Shown one piece after another: positions 16,335 to 25,679 of a DNA stretch of 64,000 nucleotides. The notes below the pieces were generated by a model. The model did no database searches. It was not told the DNA's origin and saw only the letters and a list, made by a program, of their open reading frames with translations. The translations under genes and the position numbers were made by a program. The first letter of the stretch is position 1; each line of letters starts with the position of its first letter. Origin of the DNA: Methylocystis sp. IM3 (GTDB lineage: Bacteria; Pseudomonadota; Alphaproteobacteria; Rhizobiales; Beijerinckiaceae); NCBI RefSeq assembly GCF_038070105.1, contig NZ_JBBPBZ010000002.1, positions 3,268,501 through 3,332,500 on the forward strand. The letters are read 5' to 3'.

Positions 16335-16475
16335 CTCCGCCAGCATCGAAACTGGATCAGGTTCGAAGGGTCGCCGCGCCCGGCGCCTCGAGAAACCTCC
16401 AGACGCCCCCGCAGCCTCTCAGCCCCGTGGCGGCGCGCGCACGCCTCCGGGCGGGGCTCCCCCGGCGGGGCGGAG
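16335..16475 (-). promoter_or_regulatory. TPP riboswitch (THI element)
   Basis: On the minus strand the leader of thiO contains the conserved TPP-aptamer strings GGGGCTGAGAGG and ACCCTTCGAACCTGATC, followed by the 3' arm GATGCTGGCGGAG. A 7-base P1 stem closes it: CTCCGCC (complement of 16469-16475) with GGCGGAG (complement of 16335-16341). The aptamer ends about 38 bases before the thiO ATG, so control is likely at translation initiation, although premature termination is not excluded. It places the whole thiO-to-VOC operon, including the amidase domain, under thiamine pyrophosphate repression. Confidence 0.95.
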
Positions 16476-16636
16476 AGTTGCGCGAATGGCCAGGCGCGTC
16501 AAGCGCCGCCCGGGCGGAGAAGACAGGCGCGCCTCTTCGCCTGCAGTCTTGCAACAGAGGCGGGGATCGCCCAAGTTCATGCGAATGGACGCGCGCCCGA
16601 GACAAAGCGTCGCGCCGACAGGGGAGAAAAATCGAC

Positions 16637-17176
16637 ATGTTCTTCAACACCAAGACCGCCGGGCTGCGTCCGGCGCTGGCCGCGGCGCTCATCGCCGGCG
16701 CGCTCGGCCTCGCCGCTCCGGCGCAGGCGGCCAAGCTCGGCCCCTATTTCCCGATTCCGAACGGCTTCAACCTCACGGGCGTCGCGCGGGATTCGCTTCT
16801 CAACATTCAGGCGAGCTGGCTGAAGAACGGGCTCGACAATCTGGAGAAGGCGCGCAAGGAGGCCGAGGCCGCCCACGACGAAGCGAAGGTCAAGGATCTC
16901 GACAAGCAGATCGAGGACGCCAAGGCGGAAATCGCCATCGCCAGCGACACCACCCCGGGCCCGACGCAGAAGGAGCGCAAGGACAAGCTTCTCACGAACG
17001 TCAACCAATGGATCAACGAGCTCGACCGCATGGCGACGGAGCAGATGAAGATCGCTATCATGTCCGACGGCGGCGTGGCGATGACGGCCGAGAAGCTCAA
17101 TCACCAATATTCGACCTTCGCGGACGATCTGCAGAAGGCCAAGCGCGACGCCAGCATCGAGAACTGGGGCAAGTAA
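16637..17176 (+). CDS. Hypothetical secreted helical protein
   Basis: The 179-residue protein has a strong Sec signal peptide with cleavage after AQA (residues 30-32). The mature N-terminus (KLGPYFPIPNGFNLTG) is aromatic and proline-rich. Two long charged helices follow (residues 55-105 and 120-175) with coiled-coil-like spacing, for example NLEKARKEAEAAHDEAKVKDL. I know no named family. It stands alone: the thiamine operon diverges upstream and zapA converges downstream. It may be a periplasmic structural or chaperone-like protein. Confidence 0.72.
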   Translation: MFFNTKTAGLRPALAAALIAGALGLAAPAQAAKLGPYFPIPNGFNLTGVARDSLLNIQASWLKNGLDNLEKARKEAEAAHDEAKVKDLDKQIEDAKAEIAIASDTTPGPTQKERKDKLLTNVNQWINELDRMATEQMKIAIMSDGGVAMTAEKLNHQYSTFADDLQKAKRDASIENWGK

Positions 17177-17245
17177 GCCCTTACGCGGAAGCGAGCCCTT
17201 GCGCCAAAGCCCCTCTCCCGCGACGCGGGGGAGGCCTGGGGCAGG

Positions 17246-17629
17246 CTAAAGCGGGAAATCCTCCAGCGGCGCGGGTTTCTGCAGGTCCGCGTTCAGCTCC
17301 TCCAGCCGGCGCGCCGCGTCCTCCACGGCGCCCGCGACCTTTTCCTCAAGAGCGGCGGCGGCTTTCTGCGTCGCGGCCAGTTCGGCGCGCAGGGTCGTCG
17401 CCTCCTGTTCCATGGCCTGCGCCTTGCCGCGCGCCTCCATGGACTCGTCGGCGATGGCGAGCGCCGCCATCACCACGATGCGCTGCTCGCCGATCTCCTT
17501 GAAACTGTCCTTCATGCTCAGGATCTTGCCCTCGACGTAACGGGCGAGCTCCTCGAGCCGCGGCTCCTCGCCGTCGTCGCAGGACAGGCGATAGGTGCGG
17601 CCCGCGATATTGACCATGACGGCGGCCAT
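17246..17629 (-). CDS. zapA: Cell division protein ZapA
   Basis: The 127-residue protein has the ZapA N-terminal domain: VNIAGRTYRLSCDDGEEPRLEELARYVE followed by a helix with QRIVVMAALAIADE. A long coiled coil (residues 75-120) ends it. ZapA tetramers bundle FtsZ filaments at the division site. Its ATG overlaps the TAA of the upstream DUF4164 gene by one base (TAATG), the arrangement usual in Hyphomicrobiales. Confidence 0.93.
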   Translation of the reverse strand: MAAVMVNIAGRTYRLSCDDGEEPRLEELARYVEGKILSMKDSFKEIGEQRIVVMAALAIADESMEARGKAQAMEQEATTLRAELAATQKAAAALEEKVAGAVEDAARRLEELNADLQKPAPLEDFPL

Positions 17630-17943
17630 TATTCCTGCTCCTCCAGGGGAAACGAAACGGCGGCTTCGAGCGCGGCGGCGACCCCTGCCCCCGCGCTGTC
17701 GAGGCGGCGCAGCACTTCGTCGCGGGCCTTCTCCAGCGCGCTGACGCGGGCGAGCGCGTCGTCGAGCTCCAGCGCGAGACGCGCCCGGTCGTCCTGCATG
17801 ATGGCGACCTCCTCCTCGAGCTCGGCGCTGGAGAGATCCTCCTCGAGCCGCGCGGCGATCGTGCGCTCGAGTTGATCCAGCGCGGCCTTCAGGCGCGCGA
17901 GGGCCGCGTCTATTCTTTCGGCGGATTTTTCTGAACGCGTCAT
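17629..17943 (-). CDS. DUF4164 family coiled-coil protein
   Basis: The 104-residue protein is almost entirely a predicted coiled coil (RIDAALARLKAALDQLERTIAARLEED..., LALELDDALARVSALEKARDEVLRRL). It matches DUF4164, which is regularly encoded directly before zapA in this order and probably works with it in division-ring assembly. Function is unproven. ATG 17943 is fixed by the start of homology and by the overlap with zapA. Confidence 0.88.
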   Translation of the reverse strand: MTRSEKSAERIDAALARLKAALDQLERTIAARLEEDLSSAELEEEVAIMQDDRARLALELDDALARVSALEKARDEVLRRLDSAGAGVAAALEAAVSFPLEEQE

Positions 17944-18246
17944 CGCCGGGCGGCGCCCTATTTCTCGCGGCGGAAGAGGTTGCGGCCGGCCCGGAGCCGA
18001 TTCGCCGCAGGAAGTTGGTAGCATGAATCGGGCTTTTCCAAAGCCGCCCAGACAAAAGGCGCGGGGACAAACGGCCCGGCCGCCCGTCTTCCCGGTCCGC
18101 GCGCGACGCGCCGACGCGTTGACAGGGGGACGCGAGGTGCTATCACACCCTCGCCTCGACATCACGGCCCGGCGCGCGGCGCGCAGACGCAGCAGGGCAA
18201 GAGCCGCCTTTCTCGGGAAACGGCCGGCGACAAGGAGAAATTCCAT
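17944..18246. other. Divergent intergenic region between DUF4164-zapA and gap
   Basis: This 303-base gap holds the divergent promoters of the zapA unit and of gap-pgk. The only clear element is the promoter at 18119-18146. I looked for a 6S RNA, which neighbours zapA in some proteobacteria, and saw no convincing long hairpin. Short open frames here look like noise. Confidence 0.5.
18119..18146 (+). promoter_or_regulatory. Predicted sigma-70 promoter of gap-pgk
   Basis: A perfect -35 hexamer TTGACA (18119-18124) is followed after 16 bases by TATCAC (18141-18146). The expected transcription start is about 95 bases before the gap ATG. Confidence 0.68.
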
Positions 18247-19254
<1,008 letters not shown>

Positions 19255-19277
19255 CCGTTCGACGAAAGCTGCATTGG

Positions 19278-19308
19278 ACGCGGGCCGCTTCGGCCCGCGT
19301 TGCTTTTC
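19278..19308 (+). terminator. Hairpin between gap and pgk
   Basis: A perfect 10-bp stem (ACGCGGGCCG / CGGCCCGCGT) with a 3-base loop is followed by TGCTTTT. It may act as a partial terminator that sets the gap:pgk ratio, or as an mRNA stabiliser. Confidence 0.65.
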
Positions 19309-19333
19309 AAAACGACGATTGTGGAGCTCGCCG

Positions 19334-20527
19334 ATGACCGCCTTCCGCACCCTCGACGACATCGACGTCAAAGGCAAACGCGTTCTCCTGCGCGTCGATC
19401 TCAATGTGCCGATGGAGGACGGCCGCGTGACCGATGCGACCCGCATCGAGCGCATCCTGCCGACGATCGAGGAGATCGCCGGCAAGGGCGCCAAGGTCAT
19501 CCTGCTCTCGCATTTCGGCCGGCCGAAGGGCCAGCGCGTCGAGGAAGACTCGTTGCGCCACACGCTTCCCACGCTGGAGCATTATCTCAAGCGCAAGGTC
19601 GCTTTCGCCGATGATTGCGTGGGCGCTGCGGCCGAAGCCGTCATCGCCGGGATGAGGGACGGCGACATCGCGCTTCTCGAGAACACGCGCTTCCACAAGG
19701 GCGAGGAAAAGAACGATCCGGCTTTCGTCGAAGAGGTGGCGAAGCTCGGCGTTCTTTTCGTCAACGACGCCTTCTCCGCCGCGCATCGCGCCCACGCCAC
19801 TACGGAAGGGATCGCCCACAGGCTTCCCGCCATCGCCGGCCGCACCATGCAGGCGGAGCTGGAGGCGCTCGAATCGGCGCTGACCAGTCCGGCGCGCCCG
19901 GTGATGGCCATCGTCGGCGGCGCCAAGGTCTCGACGAAACTGGAGCTCCTCGGCAATCTCGTCGCCAAGGTCGACTATCTCGTGATCGGCGGCGGCATGG
20001 CCAATACGTTTCTTGCCGCGCAGGGGAAGGCGGTCGGCAAGTCGCTCTGCGAGCACGACCTCGCCGACACCGCGCGCGAGATTCTCGAAAAGGCGAAAGC
20101 CGCCAATTGCACGGTCGTTTTGCCCGTCGACGCCACGGTCGCCAAGAAATTCGAGGCGCACGCGCCCTCGCACATCGTTTCCGTCGATCACGTCGCGCCC
20201 GACGACATGATCCTGGATGTCGGACCGAAATCCGTCGCGCATGTCGAATCGCTCATCGCCAAATGCAAGACGCTCGTGTGGAACGGCCCCTTCGGCGCCT
20301 TCGAGCTGCCACCGTTCGACGAGGGCACCAACGCCGTCGCGCAGACGGCGGCGCGGCTGACCGTCGAGGGCAAGCTGCTTTCCATCGCGGGCGGCGGCGA
20401 TACGGTGGCGGCGCTCAATCAGGCGCATGCCGGGCAGGAATTCTCCTATGTGTCGACGGCCGGCGGCGCCTTTCTCGAATGGCTCGAAGGCAAGACCCTG
20501 CCGGGCGTCGCCGCGTTGCAGGGCTAG
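19334..20527 (+). CDS. pgk: Phosphoglycerate kinase
   Basis: The 397-residue monomeric kinase transfers phosphate from 1,3-bisphosphoglycerate to ADP. The N-terminal substrate motif [15 protein letters not shown] (residues 20-34), the SHFGRPKG segment, the hinge VGGAKVSTK and the nucleotide-site GPFGAFE and GGGDTVAA are intact. ATG 19334 gives the usual MTAFRTLDD start, and the in-frame extension upstream is rejected. Second gene of the gap-pgk unit. Confidence 0.98.
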   Translation: MTAFRTLDDIDVKGKRVLLRVDLNVPMEDGRVTDATRIERILPTIEEIAGKGAKVILLSHFGRPKGQRVEEDSLRHTLPTLEHYLKRKVAFADDCVGAAAEAVIAGMRDGDIALLENTRFHKGEEKNDPAFVEEVAKLGVLFVNDAFSAAHRAHATTEGIAHRLPAIAGRTMQAELEALESALTSPARPVMAIVGGAKVSTKLELLGNLVAKVDYLVIGGGMANTFLAAQGKAVGKSLCEHDLADTAREILEKAKAANCTVVLPVDATVAKKFEAHAPSHIVSVDHVAPDDMILDVGPKSVAHVESLIAKCKTLVWNGPFGAFELPPFDEGTNAVAQTAARLTVEGKLLSIAGGGDTVAALNQAHAGQEFSYVSTAGGAFLEWLEGKTLPGVAALQG

Positions 20528-20649
20528 CTCGATTGGCCAAGGCGGCCCGCGGGCCATTGTGCGGCGCGCCGGAGCGCGCCGTTGACGGCGCGGGGCGGCG
20601 CGCGCTACCAGTGGCGATCGTAAAATCCGCGTTGAAGGCGTCGTAAAGA

Positions 20650-20982
20650 ATGCCGAGAGAGAGTGTCGCAAAATTCGCGATCGGACAGGTCGTGAAACAT
20701 CGCCGCTACCCCTTCCGCGGCGTCATCTATGATGTCGATCCGGTTTTCGCCAACACCGAGGAATGGTGGCTCTCGATTCCCGAAGAGTTGCGGCCGAGCA
20801 AGGACCAGCCCTTTTACCACCTCTTCGCGGAAAACGCCGAAACCGAATATGTGGCCTATGTGTCGGAGCAAAATCTCATGCCCGACACCTCCGGCGACCC
20901 CGTCCGCCATCCGCAGGTCGACGAGACCTTCGAGCGCGATGAGGACGGCGTCTATCGGATGCGCGCGCCCAAGCGGCACTGA
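20650..20982 (+). CDS. hspQ: Heat shock protein HspQ
   Basis: The 110-residue protein matches HspQ (YccV), a barrel that binds hemimethylated DNA in vitro and acts as a Lon specificity-enhancing factor. The signature KFAIGQVVKHRRYPFRGVIYDVDP (residues 8-31) is clear, followed by QPFYHLFAENAETEYVAYVSEQNL. The C-terminus is extended by a charged tail. It is a single gene closed by the bidirectional hairpin at 21064-21091. Confidence 0.94.
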   Translation: MPRESVAKFAIGQVVKHRRYPFRGVIYDVDPVFANTEEWWLSIPEELRPSKDQPFYHLFAENAETEYVAYVSEQNLMPDTSGDPVRHPQVDETFERDEDGVYRMRAPKRH

Positions 20983-21063
20983 GCCCCACCGCTTCGCCGA
21001 GACGAAGCAGATCGCAGCCTTCATCGGGATTGAAGCCGACAAAAGCGCCCTGGGCAAAAAACA

Positions 21064-21091
21064 AAACGCCCGCGTTTTCACGCGGGCGTTT
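21064..21091. terminator. Bidirectional terminator between hspQ and the IalB-like gene
   Basis: An 11-bp stem, AAACGCCCGCG with CGCGGGCGTTT, has a 6-base loop and A/T ends on both sides. It can terminate the convergent transcripts of hspQ and the IalB-like gene. Confidence 0.85.
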
Positions 21092-21115
21092 CTGACGCCT
21101 CGATATTTTTGAGGC

Positions 21116-21811
21116 TTACTTCTTGTCGGCCGCGCCCTTGGCTTCGAGCTTCTTGCGCTCTTCCTCGGCCTTCTTCTGCAGCTCTTCCTGGAGCTTCTTC
21201 TGCTGCTCCTCGAGCACCTTCGGGTCGATGGCCGGGCCGTCGAAGGCTTTCCCGAAGTTCGTCAGCGGCAGATAGAAGGTCACTTCGGCGTTGGCCTGGT
21301 TCTTGACCACGATCATCATCTTCTCGGCCTTCTTCATGCCGTCGATGACCGCCTTCTTGACCTTGGCCTCGGCGAAGCAGCCGTTCGGGAAGCAGATCTC
21401 GAAGGCGCCGGAATCGACCGGTCCCTTGTCGATCGCATAGCGGAAGCCCGGCTTCAGCATCAGTCCCGGCGGCAGCAGCAGGCGGATGATCTTGGTGTCG
21501 TCGGCCTTGGGGTCGTAAACGGCGAGGGCGAGCAGCGGCTGGGGGGCGTCGCCTTCCTTGGCGGCCGCGCCGAAATCGCGGGTCGTGTAGCAGATTTCCT
21601 TCTTGGTCGCCTGGTCCGTGCCGCAGACCTTGGTCCAGTCGGGCTGCACCGCTTGCAGATTGGCGGTGATCGGACCCGCGGGCTGCGCCGGCTGCTGCTG
21701 GGCGGGCGCGCCGCCGGCGGCCGGAGCCTGCTGGGCCTGCGCCGAAACGCCGGCGAGCAGCAAGGCTCCCGCCAGGGCAACCGCGGCGGACCGCGGGAAG
21801 AGGATCGACAT
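21116..21811 (-). CDS. Invasion-associated locus B (IalB) family protein
   Basis: The 231-residue exported protein has a Sec signal peptide (cleavage after AQA near residue 26). A Gln/Pro-rich linker leads to an IalB domain (residues 50-190) with the family cysteines in KVCGTD, KEICYTT and FEICFPNGCFAEA. The C-terminal 40 residues form a charged helix (EEQQKKLQEELQKKAEEERKK). IalB domains are widespread in Hyphomicrobiales periplasm. Despite the name from Bartonella, the general function is unknown. Confidence 0.9.
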   Translation of the reverse strand: MSILFPRSAAVALAGALLLAGVSAQAQQAPAAGGAPAQQQPAQPAGPITANLQAVQPDWTKVCGTDQATKKEICYTTRDFGAAAKEGDAPQPLLALAVYDPKADDTKIIRLLLPPGLMLKPGFRYAIDKGPVDSGAFEICFPNGCFAEAKVKKAVIDGMKKAEKMMIVVKNQANAEVTFYLPLTNFGKAFDGPAIDPKVLEEQQKKLQEELQKKAEEERKKLEAKGAADKK

Positions 21812-22136
21812 GAGGAAGTCCCTTTCGCTTGTCTGCTAGCCGGCGCTTTTCCGGCTTCTAGCAAATTCTGTTGTCACGTCGTCGCGGGGGCCGCCGCACG
21901 CGGGGACGCGGAAATTGCGCCCTTGAACCCTTGCCCCTGCCGCGCATCGGCCGCGGCGCGAGGCCGCGCCGAGTCGACGGCAAAGCTCTTTACAGCGTCG
22001 CCGCGCCGATTTCCAGCGGTCGCGGCGCGCCGTGCTCGCCTTCGCCCGCACAAACCCCTTAAAATTTGCCAAATACGGCGAAATGAAGCCCGCCCGCGGG
22101 CTTCAAGCCGCCACATGTTCGACTATGGTCGGGGCC
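21812..22136. other. Divergent intergenic region
   Basis: This 325-base gap separates the divergent IalB-like and YejA-like genes. It contains a perfect 8-bp hairpin with arms GAAGCCCG and CGGGCTTC at 22085-22104, about 32 bases before the YejA-like start. There is also an imperfect inverted repeat with GCTAG ends at 21836-21863, near the IalB start. No gene or RNA was recognised. Confidence 0.5.
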
Positions 22137-24029
22137 ATGACGTCCTTTACGATTCGCGGCCGTCGCCTCTTCGCCGCCGCCTTCCTGATCGCCGGCGCCC
22201 TCGCGCCCGTCGCAGCGGCGGCGCCGGCCCGCGGCCCCACCGCGCAGGAGCGCCCCGCGCCAGCGCCCGGCGACGCCGCAACGCATGACGCCCTCGCGAC
22301 GCATGGCCTCGCGGTGCATGGCGCTCCCGCGCTGCCGCCAGATTTCGACCACTTTCCTTACGCCGATCCGGCGGCGAAGAAAGGCGGCCGGCTACGTGTC
22401 GGGCTGCCGGGCACCTTCGACAGCCTCAATCCGTTCAACGTCAAATCCGGATCGGCGGCGCAGGGCCTCGTCGGCAACGTCTTCCAGAGCCTGATGGCGC
22501 GCTCGCAGGACGAGCCCTTCACGCTCTATCCGCTCATCGCGCAGTCGGTCGAGATCGATCCCGCCCGCGCCCATGTGACCTTCCATCTCGACCCGCGCGC
22601 GCATTTCTCCGACGGCGCCCCGATCACGTCCGAGGACGTGCTTTTCTCCTTCGATCTTCTCAAGTCGAAGGGCCGCCCGCAGCAGCGCGTCGCTTACGGC
22701 CTCGTCAAATCCATCGAGGCGCCAGACGCCCATACGGTGCGCTACGATCTCTCCGGCGTCGGCGACCGCGAATTGCCGCTGATCCTGGCCATCATGCCGG
22801 TCCTGCCCAAACATGCGACCAAGGCGGACAGCTTCTCGGACGCGACGCTCGCCAAACCCGTCGGCTCGGGGCCCTATGTGGTGGCCGCGGCGGAGCCCGG
22901 CGCGCGCGTGCTCCTGCGCCGCGATCCCAACTATTGGGGCGCACAGACGCCGAGCCAGCGCGGCCTCTACAATTTCGACGAGATCGACATTCAGTATTTC
23001 CGCGACGGCAATTCGCTCTTCGAGGCCTTCAAGGCCGGCCTCATAGATTATCGCGAGGAGACGAACACGACGCGCTGGTCGACGGGCTACGACTTTCCGG
23101 CGCTGCGGGACGGGCGGGTCGTGAAGGAAGCGCTGAAGAACGACAATCCCAAGGGCCTGAGCGGCTTCGTCTTCAATACGCGGCGGCCGCTCTTCGCCGA
23201 CATCCGCCTGCGCGAGGCGCTCGGCATGATGTTCGATTTCGAGTGGGTGAACGCCAATTATTATTCGGGCCTCTACACCCGCACGAAAAGCTTCTTCGAC
23301 GAATCGGACCTCTCCTCCTCCGGCCGTCCAGCGAGCGCGAAGGAGCGCGCCCTGCTCGCGCCCTGGCCCGACGCCGTGCGCGCCGACATTCTGGAAGGAA
23401 ACTGGCGTCCGCCGGCCAGCGACGGCACGGGACGCGACCGCGAGATGGCGCGGCGCGCGCTCGATCTCCTCGCGACCGCCGGCTATCGACTCGAGGACGG
23501 CAAGCTCGTGAAGGACGGCGCGCCCGTCTCCTTCGAGATCATGGTCAAGGACCGCGATCAGGAGCGCTTGGCGCTCAGCTACGCCTCGACGCTCGCCCGC
23601 ATCGGCGTCGAGGCGCGCGTGCGTCTCGTCGACGAGGTGCAATATCAGCGCCGCCGCCAGAAGTTCGATTTCGACATGATGATCGGGCAATATGTCGCTT
23701 CCGCCTCGCCCGGCAACGAGCAGCGCATGCGCTGGGGCTCGACGAGCGCGACGCAGGAAGCCTCGTTCAATCTGGCCGGCGCCGCCTCGCCCGCGATCGA
23801 CGGGCTCATCGTCGCGCTGCTCGCGGCGAAAACCGACGAGGAGTTCGTCGCCGCCGTGCGCGCCTATGATCGCGTGCTGCTGTCGGGCTTCTATGTCGTG
23901 CCGCTGTTCCACGCCTCGGAGCAATGGATCGCGCATTCGGCCGATCTCATGCGGCCAGAACGCCTGCCGCGTTACAGCTCGCCGATTTTCGGGCCGACGC
24001 TCGAAAGCTGGTGGAAGAAAAATCCGTGA
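22137..24029 (+). CDS. Peptide ABC transporter substrate-binding protein, YejA-like (SBP family 5)
   Basis: The 630-residue periplasmic protein has a signal peptide (residues 1-~29) and a complete family-5 solute-binding fold. Markers are GGRLRVGLPGTFDSLNPFN, HFHLDPRAHFSDGAPITSEDV (read in parts), PVGSGPYVV and RRDPNYWG. The subfamily resembles YejA, which feeds oligopeptides or microcin-like compounds to YejBEF. No permease or ATPase gene is adjacent; the next gene is an SPFH protein 151 bases away. The protein is therefore an orphan here and must use a transporter encoded elsewhere. ATG 22137 is chosen for the signal peptide; 22125 is possible. Confidence 0.9.
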   Translation: MTSFTIRGRRLFAAAFLIAGALAPVAAAAPARGPTAQERPAPAPGDAATHDALATHGLAVHGAPALPPDFDHFPYADPAAKKGGRLRVGLPGTFDSLNPFNVKSGSAAQGLVGNVFQSLMARSQDEPFTLYPLIAQSVEIDPARAHVTFHLDPRAHFSDGAPITSEDVLFSFDLLKSKGRPQQRVAYGLVKSIEAPDAHTVRYDLSGVGDRELPLILAIMPVLPKHATKADSFSDATLAKPVGSGPYVVAAAEPGARVLLRRDPNYWGAQTPSQRGLYNFDEIDIQYFRDGNSLFEAFKAGLIDYREETNTTRWSTGYDFPALRDGRVVKEALKNDNPKGLSGFVFNTRRPLFADIRLREALGMMFDFEWVNANYYSGLYTRTKSFFDESDLSSSGRPASAKERALLAPWPDAVRADILEGNWRPPASDGTGRDREMARRALDLLATAGYRLEDGKLVKDGAPVSFEIMVKDRDQERLALSYASTLARIGVEARVRLVDEVQYQRRRQKFDFDMMIGQYVASASPGNEQRMRWGSTSATQEASFNLAGAASPAIDGLIVALLAAKTDEEFVAAVRAYDRVLLSGFYVVPLFHASEQWIAHSADLMRPERLPRYSSPIFGPTLESWWKKNP

Positions 24030-24180
24030 GCCATGGAGCCGCGGCGTTCGGGCGATTGCGTTTCTCTCCGCGTAGCGATCCATGCGCCGACGCACATCGG
24101 CGGTCGATCCGCCGTCGAATGATCCCGAAGGCGCCCGTGCGCGCGCCTGTTCCTATGGTTTCCGCCGGACGGAGGACGTG

Positions 24181-25167
24181 ATGGGCTTTCCGCTTTTCAT
24201 CATTGGCGCGGTCGCGATCGGCCTGCTCATTCTCGATCACACACTCGCTCTCGGCCTTTCCTTCCTGCACAATCCGCTTTTCTGGTTCGTTTATGTCGCG
24301 CTGCTCGCGCTCGGCGCCATGGTGCGTTTCGTGCGCCAGCAGAGCGTGCTCGTCGTCGAGCGACTCGGGCGCTACAACCGCACGCTCACCGCGGGCGTCA
24401 ATTTCGTCTATCCGATCGTCGAGCGCGTCGCCTATGTCTTCGATCTGCGCGAGCAGGTGATCGACGTGCCGGCGCAGGACGCGATCACCAGGGACAACGC
24501 CACCGTCACGATCGACGGCATCCTTTATTACAAGGTCGTCAACGCCAAGGACGCCGCCTATGGCGCCGAGAACATAGAGCGCGCCATCGTCAATCTCGCG
24601 CAAACCTCGATGCGCTCCGCCATCGGCTCGATGGAGCTCGACAAGACTTTCGAGAACAGGACCGAAATCAACGAGCGCGTCGTGCGCGCCGTCTCGGACG
24701 CCGCGCAGCTCTGGGGCGCCCATGTCACGCGCTACGAGATCAAGGACATCAGGATGCCGGAGTCGCTGCGCCAGTCGATGGAGCGGCAGATGAAGGCCGA
24801 GCGCGACAAGCGCGCCGCCGTGCTGGAGTCCGAAGGCGTGAAACAGTCCGAGATCAACCGCGCCGAGGGCGAAAAACAGGCCGCCATTCTGCGCGCGGAG
24901 GGACAGGCCAGGGCGATCGAACTGGTGCGCCAGCAGATCACCGAGATCGGCGGCGATCAGGCGGTGCAGCTCGAAGTGGCGAAATCCGCGATCGAGCAAT
25001 ACGGCCGCCTCGCCAAGGCCGGCAATGCGCTGGTGCTGATGGGCGACGGCGCGGATCCCGCCGGCTGGATCGCGAGAGCCATGGCCGTGCTCAGAACCGT
25101 CAACGCGCAAGGCCCCGCGTCGAGCACGCCAAAGACCCGCGCGCAGCCCTGGGACGCGCCGCAGTGA
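24181..25167 (+). CDS. SPFH/stomatin-like membrane protease-associated protein (QmcA type)
   Basis: The 328-residue protein has two N-terminal hydrophobic segments (residues 3-22 and 33-47). The SPFH/band-7 domain runs from about residue 55 to 210 (VVERLGRYNRTLTAGVNFVYPIVERVAYVFDLREQ..., AIGSMELDKTFENRTEIN). A long coiled coil rich in Glu/Ala/Arg follows (VLESEGVKQSEINRAEGEKQAAILRAEGQA). It is of the QmcA/YbbK class that forms large membrane-microdomain oligomers. The next gene is its usual NfeD partner, 24 bases away. Confidence 0.93.
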   Translation: MGFPLFIIGAVAIGLLILDHTLALGLSFLHNPLFWFVYVALLALGAMVRFVRQQSVLVVERLGRYNRTLTAGVNFVYPIVERVAYVFDLREQVIDVPAQDAITRDNATVTIDGILYYKVVNAKDAAYGAENIERAIVNLAQTSMRSAIGSMELDKTFENRTEINERVVRAVSDAAQLWGAHVTRYEIKDIRMPESLRQSMERQMKAERDKRAAVLESEGVKQSEINRAEGEKQAAILRAEGQARAIELVRQQITEIGGDQAVQLEVAKSAIEQYGRLAKAGNALVLMGDGADPAGWIARAMAVLRTVNAQGPASSTPKTRAQPWDAPQ

Positions 25168-25191
25168 GCCGCAGCAGCAGGGGCCGATGAC

Positions 25192-25656
25192 ATGGATACA
25201 GCCTTCCTCATCGATTCGGCGGCGGCGAGCCTGATCGCCGGCCTCGTCCTGCTCGGCGTCGACATCGTCGTCATCGGCCTCTCGCCGGTGATGTTTCTCG
25301 CCATCGGCGCGCTCGCCACGAGCGCGGCGCTTTACGCGACCGGCCTTCGGCCGGGCCTCCTCGAAACGGCGGCCATCGCGGCCGGCCTGAGCCTGCTTCT
25401 CGCGCTCTTTGGCCGCAAGGCGCTGCAACGCTTTCAGACGGCCGACGTGCAGGAGGACCAGAGCAGCGACCTGATCGGGCGCGAACTCGTCGCGACGCAT
25501 GAGGTGACGAAGACGACGGGCCGCGTCCATTGGTCGGGGCTCGACTGGGAGGCCCGGCTTGCGCCCGACGCCCCGATCGAGCGCCTCGAACCCGGCGCCC
25601 GCGCGCGGGTGACGCGGGTCGAGAATCTGGCGCTGGTGCTGACGCCGGTTCCGTGA
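25192..25656 (+). CDS. NfeD family membrane protein
   Basis: The 154-residue protein has two or three hydrophobic segments in residues 12-75. A C-terminal OB-fold follows (residues 90-152: LIGRELVATHEVTKTTGRVHW..., ARVTRVENLALVLTP). It matches the short NfeD (YbbL) proteins that interact with SPFH proteins. The neighbouring QmcA-like gene supports this pairing. mutL begins 23 bases later and may share the transcript. Confidence 0.92.
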   Translation: MDTAFLIDSAAASLIAGLVLLGVDIVVIGLSPVMFLAIGALATSAALYATGLRPGLLETAAIAAGLSLLLALFGRKALQRFQTADVQEDQSSDLIGRELVATHEVTKTTGRVHWSGLDWEARLAPDAPIERLEPGARARVTRVENLALVLTPVP

Positions 25657-25679
25657 TTGCCTGCTATTGAGATTCTGAA

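Noticed and set aside
17944..18246. 6S RNA next to zapA
   Set aside because: No long imperfect hairpin with a central bubble could be seen, and the gene order differs from the enterobacterial one.
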